A stretch of 36,518 bases of DNA from an uncultured Clostridia bacterium. GTDB taxonomy: Bacteria; Bacillota; Clostridia; Christensenellales; UBA1242. Position numbers and translations under genes: made by a program. The stretch's first letter is position 1. Every line of letters begins with the position of its first letter. Below the pieces are notes generated by a model. That model did not search any database, was not told the origin of the DNA, and worked only from the letters and a program-made list of their open reading frames with translations. The stretch is from NCBI GenBank assembly GCA_944349535.1, contig CALVNA010000007.1, forward strand, positions 1-36,518. The letters are read 5' to 3'. Shown here in pieces: positions 1 to 6,411 of the stretch.

Positions 1-126
1 GCTTTGTCTTTTGATAAAACCGAAGAAAAGCAAAGTAAAGAAGAAATAGATGATGATATTGAAAAATTAGAAAAATTATTAGCAGAGAAGAAAAAGTTAA
101 AGCAAAAAAAAGATTTTGAGATGTAA
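1..126 (+). CDS. C-terminal end of an unidentified charged protein (5' partial)
   Basis: Frame 1 is open from the left edge to TAA at 124-126, giving 41 residues. They are dominated by Lys, Glu and Asp, with a heptad-like run (EKLEKLLAEKKKLKQKK) typical of a short coiled coil or charged tail. No domain can be recognised from so little. It lies upstream of the tRNA-Arg and the VirD4-like gene but is separated from them by about 300 nt and opposite-strand genes, so no functional link can be claimed. The reading frame looks genuine from composition and position, but the product is unknown. Confidence 0.55.
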   Translation, partial: ALSFDKTEEKQSKEEIDDDIEKLEKLLAEKKKLKQKKDFEM

Positions 127-430
127 ATGTTGAAACTTAATAAATTTAAATTTTTCATTTACAAAAATGTTGCAAAAAAATCACTATACGACACTATGCG
201 TTTTTATGCGATAAATAAAGTTTTTTGCATGAATTTGTGAAAAATTTGTTGCAAATTTGTAGCAATCGACCATTTTTTAGCATTTTCATAAAAAAATTGT
301 TATTTTAAACACTTAAATTTCGAATGCTTAAATTAAGATTTTTATCTTTTTTAGGGGTTATTTTTTTGCTAACAATAAAAATTCAGCGACTTACAAAAGT
401 GACTAAATCCCTTTATTTATAAAGGTTTAA
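127..430. other. Intergenic stretch, no gene seen
   Basis: Very AT-rich. An in-frame ATG directly follows the stop of the partial gene (37 codons) but has no ribosome binding site and an unremarkable product. A 7-bp palindrome (CCTTTAT/ATAAAGG, about 411-426) lies beyond the 3' end of tRNA-Arg and could help end that transcript, but no U-tract follows it. Confidence 0.5.
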
Positions 431-505
431 TGGTGCACCTAGAAGGACTCGAACCCTCGATAATCGATCCGAAGTCGATTGTGATATCCACTTCACCATA
501 GGTGC
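431..505 (-). tRNA. tRNA-Arg (anticodon TCG)
   Basis: Read on the minus strand, this is a 75-nt cloverleaf with acceptor GCACCTA pairing with TAGGTGC, discriminator A and an encoded CCA. The anticodon loop CTTCGGA gives anticodon TCG, and the T-loop is GGTTCGAGTCC. It is preceded by a near-consensus promoter and appears to be a single-gene unit. Confidence 0.96.
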
Positions 506-521
506 ATTTTTGAGCATAAAC

Positions 522-550
522 ATTATATATCTTGCCAACAAAAAAAGCAA
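522..550 (-). promoter_or_regulatory. Promoter of tRNA-Arg
   Basis: On the minus strand TTGCTT is followed by a 17-nt spacer and TATAAT; the tRNA begins 16 nt after the -10 box. Confidence 0.8.
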
Positions 551-573
551 GTTTTTGCCACAAAATTTTTTAA

Positions 574-610
574 ACAAAAAACTCGCAGCAAAAGGCTATG
601 AGTTTTTTGT
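574..610 (-). terminator. Intrinsic terminator of the 207-aa membrane protein gene
   Basis: Arms CAAAAAACTC (575-584) and GAGTTTTTTG (600-609) pair, and the inner bases TAGC/GCTG extend the stem. A T-rich tract follows on the minus strand. The hairpin overlaps the stop codon. Its symmetric A/T flanks could also work in the other direction. Confidence 0.7.
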
Positions 611-1219
611 TTTTGCGGTTGATTCTTTGGGCGAATTTTGCTTTTTGGTTTTGCGCTTTGCAGGCCTAGCATAAGTGATTTTCATGTTGTAAATCACCTG
701 GTCGTGTTCAAGTTCGTAGCGATAGAGAGTCCGCTGAAAGGCAATCACATCAACAGCTTCCCACACAAATCCCCAAGTGATGATGTCTATCACTTCAGTC
801 ACAATAAATGGAGCCGAAAAATAGTCTGCAAGAAAAAGCACCCCTATAAATAACAATGAAAAAGCCACCATAATCCAAAAAATTTTAAAATTTTTGCTGA
901 TTTTGCGCTGCGTTTCAATCAAACTGTTGGCAAAATAGTTTTTTATGGCCAAAGAAAAATCTTCTTTTTCTTCATCCTTCCAATTCTCTGTTTTTATGTT
1001 AAGATGCAACTTGTCTTTTGGCGACAACGATTTGCCCACGTTGTCAAGAAGGCTTGCAAATTCAACATTGATGCTCTGCTTTCCGTCCACCGAGTAAGGC
1101 GAAACAACTTCGCTTTTGTCATGAATTTCAATCTCAAGATAAGGATTGCCTTGCTCGTCTTTCAAAAATTCTCTAGAAAGTTTTCTCTTGCTTTTGACAT
1201 AGCTTAAAAATTTCAGCAT
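596..1219 (-). CDS. Two-TM membrane protein of unknown function
   Basis: 207 residues from the ATG at 1219. This start is chosen because GGGGGAG lies just upstream and because a good promoter (1238-1265) sits between it and the upstream in-frame ATG at 1276, which would therefore not be transcribed. Residues 1-110 are hydrophilic and mixed alpha/beta. Two hydrophobic segments follow (about 113-134 and 139-162), the second ending in a WEAVD motif. The tail is strongly basic (RPAKRKTKKQ). I recall similar WEAVD-containing two-TM proteins as common but uncharacterised in Clostridia; that is recollection, not a search. The gene is monocistronic, divergent from the VirD4-like gene, and both ends of its unit are well defined. 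The function is unknown. Confidence 0.8.
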   Translation of the reverse strand: MLKFLSYVKSKRKLSREFLKDEQGNPYLEIEIHDKSEVVSPYSVDGKQSINVEFASLLDNVGKSLSPKDKLHLNIKTENWKDEEKEDFSLAIKNYFANSLIETQRKISKNFKIFWIMVAFSLLFIGVLFLADYFSAPFIVTEVIDIITWGFVWEAVDVIAFQRTLYRYELEHDQVIYNMKITYARPAKRKTKKQNSPKESTAKTKNS

Positions 1220-1237
1220 ATTCTCCCCCTTTTTATC

Positions 1238-1265
1238 ATTATAGCTCATTGCAAAATTTTTGCAA
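1238..1265 (-). promoter_or_regulatory. Promoter of the 207-aa membrane protein gene
   Basis: On the minus strand TTGCAA, a 16-nt spacer and TATAAT, about 19 nt upstream of the ATG at 1219. It lies inside the longer open frame and so decides the start. Confidence 0.78.
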
Positions 1266-1335
1266 AAGAAAAACACAAATTTTCAGCTTGGCTTATCTGT
1301 TTATTTGCTTTTGCCGCTCTTTTTAACGATTTTGT

Positions 1336-1364
1336 TTGATTTTTTTTTATTTTAATGCTATTCT
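1336..1364 (+). promoter_or_regulatory. Promoter of the VirD4-like gene
   Basis: TTGATT, a 17-nt spacer ending in TGC, then TATTCT. AAGGAGAG precedes the ATG at 1389. Confidence 0.7.
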
Positions 1365-1388
1365 ATAACTAAGAGTTAAGGAGAGTAT

Positions 1389-3395
1389 ATGAAAAAATTG
1401 AGAATGTCTTTGATCTTCGCTCTGGTTTTTGCAATCGTTGGCTATGCAATAGGAGTTGCAATCACCTATCTTACATCAAGCATGACCATGCCGATTGAAG
1501 AGGCCCTCACTTCTGAGATGGGGTTTATTCTGATGGTGATCGGCTTTATTGGCGGAATTATTCTTGGTCTTTCAACGAAAAAAACAAAAGAAAAATATAA
1601 AAACGAAGGACAAACCTCAGCAGGCGACACATTTGAAATCAATCACGATTCAAAATTTTTGACCGAGAATGATCTTAGAACTGACAAAGACCTTATTTTT
1701 ACATCATGGCGCAATCTGTCAATGCTTGCTCACACAGGCTACCCTTTCTATTTAAAGCAAGAAGGCATCAACTACAATGTTTGTATGCAAGAGGAAAAGC
1801 ACGCGCTTGTTTTGGGAACTACAGGAACTGGTAAGACACAAATTCTTGTAAGCCCAACAATAAGAATTTTTGCTCACAGCGGCCAAAAACCAAGTATGGT
1901 CATATCTGACCCAAAAGGCGAACTGTATCGAGATCATGCAAATGTTTTGAAAGAAGAAGGCTATCGCATTATGGTGCTCGACCTTGAAGACCCTTTCACT
2001 TCTTCAAGATGGAACCCTATGGAGAATGCTTTTGACCTATATCACAGAGCGACAGAACTTGCTTCTGAGGTCAAAAAATTTACTGATATTTCGCCAGAAG
2101 AAGTTGGCTATAAAAGATTTGCGGCTGAAGATATTGGAAATGCTCAATATGGCAATGTATGGTATGGCTTTGAAGGCAAAGCTTTCCCAAACAACGAGAT
2201 TTTGAAAAAAGAACTTGAAGCGAGAAAAAGGCAGCTTGAAGTGCAAGCAAAAGCAGAACTGCGAAATGTTGCTATTGCAATCGCTCCAGTGGATGAAGGT
2301 GCAAAAGACCCATCATGGTCGCGTGGTTGCCAAGATTTCGTGCTTGGCATCATGGAAGCAATGCTTGAAGACAGCCGGGACCCACGCCTTGGCATGACAA
2401 AAGAAAAATTTAATTTCTTTAATGTAACAAAAATTGCAAACATTCGAGACGCCACGATGTCAGACCGTGAAAGCGCTCTGAAAACTTTGTCTGCCTACTC
2501 TGAAGGACGAGACCCTATCAATTCAACCGTTCATCAACTTATGCAAACAATCTGCGGAACAAGCTCGGTTACACAACGCTCTTTCCTTGGTCAACTTGGA
2601 ACTATGCTTGGCACACTCAGTGATGAAGGCATTTTATATATGACCAGTGCAACAGACCTTAACTTTAAAGAAATACCTGATCAGCCAACAGCTTTCTTTT
2701 TAAGGATCCCTGATCATAAAGTTGAAAGACACCATTTGGCAGTGCTTTGCATCAGCCAGCTATACCGAACTCTTGTTGATGTTGCAAACAGCAAACCAAA
2801 ACGCACATTGCCAAGACCTGTTTACTTTATCCTCGATGAATTTGGTAATATGCCAAAAGTTGAAGGCTTTGGCACTATGGTAACGGTTGCTCGTTCAAGA
2901 AATATATTCTTTGAAATCATTTTGCAGTCTTACAAACAGCTTGACATCAAATATGGCGCTGACGAAGCAACAAACATCCGCGGCAACTTCCAAATTCAAA
3001 TATTCCTGGGGTCAGAAGATGAATCAACCATTCAGGCTTTCTCAAAAGCCTGCGGCGAAACAACCGTCTTCCATGAAGAAGAAAGCAAATCAAAATCTGA
3101 CAAGGGCGACAGTGGCACAACAACCAACACCAGCGTGCAAAGGTCGAGAAGACCTCTCGTTGAAGAAAGCGAACTGAGAACTATGCCAAGATGGACCATT
3201 ATTTCAAAAGTTTTTGGCAAAGATATTGTGAAAGACAAGATGACTCCTTTCTACGCAACAAACTGCATGATCAAAAGCACTGCTGGAAGAAAGATTGGAA
3301 TTTCAAAGAAACTTGATACTGAAAAATTGTATTACGATGTTGAAAAACGAAATCGACTTGTGCTTAAGCCAAGAAATCCGTTTGATAGGTTTTAA
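1389..3395 (+). CDS. VirD4/TraG-family type IV coupling ATPase
   Basis: 668 residues, the normal size for a coupling protein. Two N-terminal TM helices (about 5-29 and 44-62) anchor it in the membrane, followed by a cytosolic ATPase. Walker A is GTTGTGKT (143-150), Walker B is YFILDEFGN (about 479-487), and RGNFQIQIFLGSEDE (about 531-545) matches the conserved C-terminal part of the TraG/VirD4 family. Residues 210-345 form a mostly helical all-alpha insertion. Such proteins are hexameric ATPases that hand DNA or protein substrates to a type IV secretion channel. It resembles the CD1115-like branch known from clostridial conjugative elements, but there is no relaxase, VirB4 or integrase beside it. 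It has its own promoter, a strong ribosome binding site and its own terminator. The family is certain; whether it serves conjugation or protein export is not. Confidence 0.93.
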   Translation: MKKLRMSLIFALVFAIVGYAIGVAITYLTSSMTMPIEEALTSEMGFILMVIGFIGGIILGLSTKKTKEKYKNEGQTSAGDTFEINHDSKFLTENDLRTDKDLIFTSWRNLSMLAHTGYPFYLKQEGINYNVCMQEEKHALVLGTTGTGKTQILVSPTIRIFAHSGQKPSMVISDPKGELYRDHANVLKEEGYRIMVLDLEDPFTSSRWNPMENAFDLYHRATELASEVKKFTDISPEEVGYKRFAAEDIGNAQYGNVWYGFEGKAFPNNEILKKELEARKRQLEVQAKAELRNVAIAIAPVDEGAKDPSWSRGCQDFVLGIMEAMLEDSRDPRLGMTKEKFNFFNVTKIANIRDATMSDRESALKTLSAYSEGRDPINSTVHQLMQTICGTSSVTQRSFLGQLGTMLGTLSDEGILYMTSATDLNFKEIPDQPTAFFLRIPDHKVERHHLAVLCISQLYRTLVDVANSKPKRTLPRPVYFILDEFGNMPKVEGFGTMVTVARSRNIFFEIILQSYKQLDIKYGADEATNIRGNFQIQIFLGSEDESTIQAFSKACGETTVFHEEESKSKSDKGDSGTTTNTSVQRSRRPLVEESELRTMPRWTIISKVFGKDIVKDKMTPFYATNCMIKSTAGRKIGISKKLDTEKLYYDVEKRNRLVLKPRNPFDRF

Positions 3396-3402
3396 AAAAG
3401 AG

Positions 3403-3428
3403 ACCTTGCAAATTTGCAGGGTTTTTTT
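3403..3428 (+). terminator. Terminator of the VirD4-like gene
   Basis: The near-palindrome CCTTGCAAATTTGCAGGG (stem up to 9 bp) is followed by a run of seven T, 8 nt after the stop codon. Confidence 0.88.
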
Positions 3429-3474
3429 GTAACAGAAAAAAAATAAAAGGAATAAATAAACTCAGAGGGAAAAT

Positions 3475-3918
3475 ATGTTGTATGAAGATGACAAAATTCT
3501 TACAATAGATGAATATGAAAAACTTGCCAGAGAATATTTGACAGCAATTGAAGAAAACAAAATTGAGCTGATCAAGGTTGAAGATGACTCGGCCTTAATA
3601 GACGAAATGTTCCATTCGTTTGCGTGTGTAAGTCGAGCTCTTTTTTGCTTGGGTGGATTTTTAAACACCTCAAGGCTTTACAGCCTGACCAGCAAACAAA
3701 TCAAAACATTGCAAGAAATCTATAGCCTTAAATTGCCGCACGTGGTTTTGCCAAGTTATGATAAAACAAAATTGTTTTTGCATTTTGTTGGTTGTGAAAG
3801 CGGACTGATATTATCTTTAATAAAACTAGCCAAAAGCAGCAACAATGCTCAAGTTTTAGAAAGAATGATAAGCGACAGATTGGTGCTTTGCAAAAATATT
3901 TTTATGAAAAATAAATAA
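3475..3918 (+). CDS. Hypothetical protein, 147 aa
   Basis: The start at 3475 has AGAGGG five bases upstream. The product is mostly helical and soluble-looking: an acidic N-terminal 45 residues, a hydrophobic patch with Cys (FACVSRALFCLGGFL, about 49-63), then alternating helices and a basic C-terminus. No signal peptide, clear membrane helix or recognisable domain is seen. It follows the VirD4-like gene on the same strand, but the strong terminator between them makes co-transcription unlikely. It converges with the Sel1-like gene and the two share a hairpin. Coding is likely from the ribosome binding site and codon composition; the function is unknown. Confidence 0.72.
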   Translation: MLYEDDKILTIDEYEKLAREYLTAIEENKIELIKVEDDSALIDEMFHSFACVSRALFCLGGFLNTSRLYSLTSKQIKTLQEIYSLKLPHVVLPSYDKTKLFLHFVGCESGLILSLIKLAKSSNNAQVLERMISDRLVLCKNIFMKNK

Positions 3919-3942
3919 AAAGCAAAGGATTTTTTGCTTTTT
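3917..3942. terminator. Shared terminator between convergent genes
   Basis: AAAAAGCAAA pairs with TTTTGCTTTTT across a short loop. T-rich flanks on both strands make it usable in both directions. It fills the whole gap between the stop codons at 3918 and 3941. Confidence 0.72.
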
Positions 3943-4492
3943 AGTTCAATTTTTCAATAATGTCTTCAAATGAAGAGTCTAAATCCTTGCGAAATTCAGC
4001 CAAATATTCATTTTGAAAAGGATGACTCTCGTTTTGTGAATTTGCCAAATCTTCTGCGTTGATTTGGTATTTTTTTACCATAACTTTAGCAATAGCTTTG
4101 CCTATAACATTCATATAATTTTCATCTGTCAAATCATTTTTGTAAGCGATTTCATCAAATCTCTCATCTTCAACAATTGCATCATACGAAGCGTTGAAAA
4201 GAAACTGCATTTTATCGATTGCAAAGCAGTTGCCTTTCGCGCAAGCCAAAAGCTGCCAATACAGATATTTTTTATAGTCCTCTTTTAAAAAGTTTGTGAT
4301 GCCTGATTTGTAATAATATGCTAAAACATCCATCGCAACCGCATCATTTTTTGCCGCTTTGTTTAAAAGGTTTTGAAAAGCCTGACCTATTGTGCCATTT
4401 TCAAGCGCCTTGTTTATTTCTTTTCGCTCTTCAACAAAGCGGTCAAAAGCTTCTTGATATTCAATATAATGTGGCCTAAATCTTTTTGACAT
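3941..4492 (-). CDS. Sel1-like (TPR-type) repeat protein, 183 aa
   Basis: The start is the ATG at 4492, preceded by AAGGAGAG; the earlier in-frame ATG at 4537 lies in the promoter region. Residues about 40-105 show the helical pattern of Sel1-like repeats: A-A-K-N-D-A-x-A, L-A-Y-Y-Y-K-S-G, D-Y-K-K-Y-L-Y-W, A-K-G-N. Such repeats form helical scaffolds for protein contacts. There is no signal peptide, so it is probably cytosolic. The C-terminal 50 residues are acidic and may be flexible. It lies 48 nt downstream of rlmD with a weaker promoter of its own in the gap. The repeat assignment is by eye and moderate; the partner is unknown. Confidence 0.72.
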   Translation of the reverse strand: MSKRFRPHYIEYQEAFDRFVEERKEINKALENGTIGQAFQNLLNKAAKNDAVAMDVLAYYYKSGITNFLKEDYKKYLYWQLLACAKGNCFAIDKMQFLFNASYDAIVEDERFDEIAYKNDLTDENYMNVIGKAIAKVMVKKYQINAEDLANSQNESHPFQNEYLAEFRKDLDSSFEDIIEKLN

Positions 4493-4510
4493 AAAACTCT
4501 CCTTGAAATA

Positions 4511-4537
4511 AGTATAACACAAAAAAGAAAAAATCAA
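4511..4537 (-). promoter_or_regulatory. Possible promoter of the Sel1-like gene
   Basis: On the minus strand TTGATT, a 15-nt spacer and TATACT lie 18 nt before the ATG at 4492. The spacer is short, so confidence is limited. Confidence 0.45.
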
Positions 4538-4540
4538 AAA

Positions 4541-5743
4541 CTATATGCGGTGCAAATGTGCAAAAATTTCAAAATTAGCGGTTTTTGGAAACATATCAAA
4601 CAACTCGATTTGGTCAAGTTGAAAATTGTTTAAACGACCGATGTCTCTTGCAAAACTTGCATGATTGCAAGAGATATAAACAAGCTCAGCAGCTGAAGAG
4701 TCATTTATGCTTTGAACCACCCTTTTGCTGCACCCAGCTCTTGGCGGATCAACAACAATAAGATCGACCTTGTCTTTTATCGTTGGCAACGTGTGAGCGC
4801 AATCTCCTTGAATATTTTGCATAGAAGAAAGTTTGCATTGTTTTTTCAAGCTTTGTGCGTCATTGTGTTCACTTTGCCCAAGTTCCAGCCCAAAGACCTT
4901 TTTAGCGCCACTTTCAAGCAGCATTTTGCTTAAGATTCCTGCCCCGCTGTAACAATTTGCAATAGTTTTATTTTGAGCAAATGAGCAAACTTTTTGATAT
5001 AGCAAAGCGGCAACATCATCATTGACTTGTTGAAAAGAATTTGGAGCATATCGACAACAGCTGTCAGAGCCAACAATAAATCTAGGCTGTTTGTTTTCGG
5101 TTTGAAAAATATATATTTTGCAATCAAAATCCTTAATAAAATCATTAAAATCTGCATTTAAAGCTTGTTTGACAAACAAATTGATAACTATTGTCTTGTC
5201 AATCTCTTTTATTTCAACAAACTCGGTTTTACCTAAAAGATTATGTTTTTGCAAAAATTGACTTAAAAGCTCAACCGTTTTGTTGATTTGCTGACTAGCA
5301 ATCAAACATTTTTTAATTTTAACTAAACTATTATCAAATGCACTGTGGAAAGCAAGCCCATCTTCTGTTGAAAACATTTTGACTTTATTTCTATAGAAAA
5401 ATTCTTTTGGGCTAGCATTTACCTTTATTGAAATATCAAGACCCAATTTTTTAAGTTGCCTTAGCAAAATTTCTTTTTTTATGCTCAATTCATCTTGATA
5501 GCCAAGGTGCTGAAAATCACAACCGCCGCATTTTGCAAAGTAAGGACATGGTGGCTGAATTCTTTTGTCGCTTGCTTGAATAATGTTGATAAGTTTTGCT
5601 TTGACAAACTTGGCATTAATTTGATAAGTCCGAGCTTCAACCTTCTCGCCAAGCAAAGCAAATCTGACAAAACAAACTTTGTCGTCAACCCTTCCAACGC
5701 CTTCACCATCAAAACCTATATCTTTGATTGAAAGCTTCATCAT
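4541..5743 (-). CDS. rlmD: 23S rRNA uracil-5 methyltransferase (RlmD/RlmCD type)
   Basis: 400 residues. The N-terminal part is TRAM-like (GFDGEGVGRVDDKVCFV). The iron-sulfur cysteines C66-x5-C72-x2-C75 (in CPYFAKCGGC) and C145 match the 4Fe-4S site of RumA/RlmD. The C-terminal SAM methyltransferase contains NCYSGAG, DPPRAGC and the catalytic motif VYISCNH. It methylates C5 of 23S rRNA uridines; in Firmicutes one enzyme often covers both U747 and U1939. The usual Pro after SCN is replaced by His. Its start overlaps the end of engB by four bases (ATGA), so the two are translationally coupled. A second ATG directly follows the first. The family is secure; the exact target site is inferred. Confidence 0.9.
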   Translation of the reverse strand: MMKLSIKDIGFDGEGVGRVDDKVCFVRFALLGEKVEARTYQINAKFVKAKLINIIQASDKRIQPPCPYFAKCGGCDFQHLGYQDELSIKKEILLRQLKKLGLDISIKVNASPKEFFYRNKVKMFSTEDGLAFHSAFDNSLVKIKKCLIASQQINKTVELLSQFLQKHNLLGKTEFVEIKEIDKTIVINLFVKQALNADFNDFIKDFDCKIYIFQTENKQPRFIVGSDSCCRYAPNSFQQVNDDVAALLYQKVCSFAQNKTIANCYSGAGILSKMLLESGAKKVFGLELGQSEHNDAQSLKKQCKLSSMQNIQGDCAHTLPTIKDKVDLIVVDPPRAGCSKRVVQSINDSSAAELVYISCNHASFARDIGRLNNFQLDQIELFDMFPKTANFEIFAHLHRI

Positions 5744-6330
5744 AAGCCTGCCTCGAGATTGCTTTCAACAAATTCAAGCAACTTGTCGATGCCATAGCCA
5801 TTTTCACTGCTGACTGCACTTATCATTTCTTGCCTTAGCGCCAATTCTTTTGCTAGTTTTGCTGATGCTTGTGGGATTTTGCTCTTCGCAATTTTGTCCG
5901 CTTTTGTTGCAATGATCTTGAAAGGAATGGAATGAAAAACAAGAAAATTTATCATGTCTTTGTCGAGCTGTGTGGGGTTGTGCCTTAAATCAAGCAGCAC
6001 AAAAACAGTGCGCAGGTTTTGATTGCAGGTCAAATATGTTTCAATAACGCTTGCCCATGTTTTTTTGTTTGCGTGATTTGTTTTTGCATAGCCATAACCA
6101 GGCAGATCAACAAAATAGAACTGATTGTTGATTAAAAAATAATTAACCATCTTGGTCAGTCCTGGCGTTGACGAAGTTTTTGCCAGCCTTTTTTTGCCCA
6201 CAAGGCAGTTTATTAGTGAACTTTTGCCAACATTGCTTCTGCCAACAAAAGCAAACTGACATTTGCCGTCATCGACAAGCCCTTTTTGATCAACTGCGCT
6301 GGTTGTATATTCTGCTTGAGTGATTTTCAT
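5740..6330 (-). CDS. engB: Ribosome biogenesis GTPase EngB (YsxC/YihA)
   Basis: 196 residues, the usual length. The GTPase motifs are G1 GRSNVGKSS (about 30-38), G3 DLPGYGYAK and G4 TKADK, with the TSSTPGLTK switch region of the family. YsxC-type GTPases assist maturation of the large ribosomal subunit in the cytosol. Directly downstream and coupled is rlmD, a 23S rRNA methyltransferase, so the pair forms a small ribosome-assembly unit. No Shine-Dalgarno sequence precedes the ATG. Instead a TAAAAT -10 box ends six bases before it, predicting a transcript that starts at or next to the start codon. Confidence 0.95.
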   Translation of the reverse strand: MKITQAEYTTSAVDQKGLVDDGKCQFAFVGRSNVGKSSLINCLVGKKRLAKTSSTPGLTKMVNYFLINNQFYFVDLPGYGYAKTNHANKKTWASVIETYLTCNQNLRTVFVLLDLRHNPTQLDKDMINFLVFHSIPFKIIATKADKIAKSKIPQASAKLAKELALRQEMISAVSSENGYGIDKLLEFVESNLEAGL

Positions 6331-6336
6331 GTCAAT

Positions 6337-6365
6337 ATTTTAGCAAATAAACAAACTTTAGGCAA
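6337..6365 (-). promoter_or_regulatory. engB promoter, apparently leaderless
   Basis: On the minus strand TTGCCT, a 17-nt spacer ending in TGC, TAAAAT, then six bases (ATTGAC) and the ATG at 6330. The predicted transcription start coincides with the start codon. No AGGAG-like sequence is present. Confidence 0.78.
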
Positions 6366-6396
6366 CAAAAAACACCAAAGTTTGCACTTTGATGTT
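6365..6396 (-). terminator. Terminator of the VirB6-like gene
   Basis: On the minus strand AACATCAAAGT pairs with ACTTTGGTGTT across a GCAA loop (11 bp with one G-T pair), followed by a run of T. It ends where the engB -35 box begins. Confidence 0.87.
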
Positions 6397-6411
6397 TCTT
6401 TCATTGTCAAC

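Noticed and set aside
127..240. A 37-codon frame starting right after, and in phase with, the stop of the partial gene
   Set aside because: It has no ribosome binding site or promoter, and its AT-driven composition (Lys, Asn, Phe) is what noise would give; read-through of TAA is not supported.
411..426. 7-bp palindrome beyond the 3' end of tRNA-Arg as a terminator
   Set aside because: The stem is short and AT-rich, with no T-run after it on the minus strand; left as a note only.
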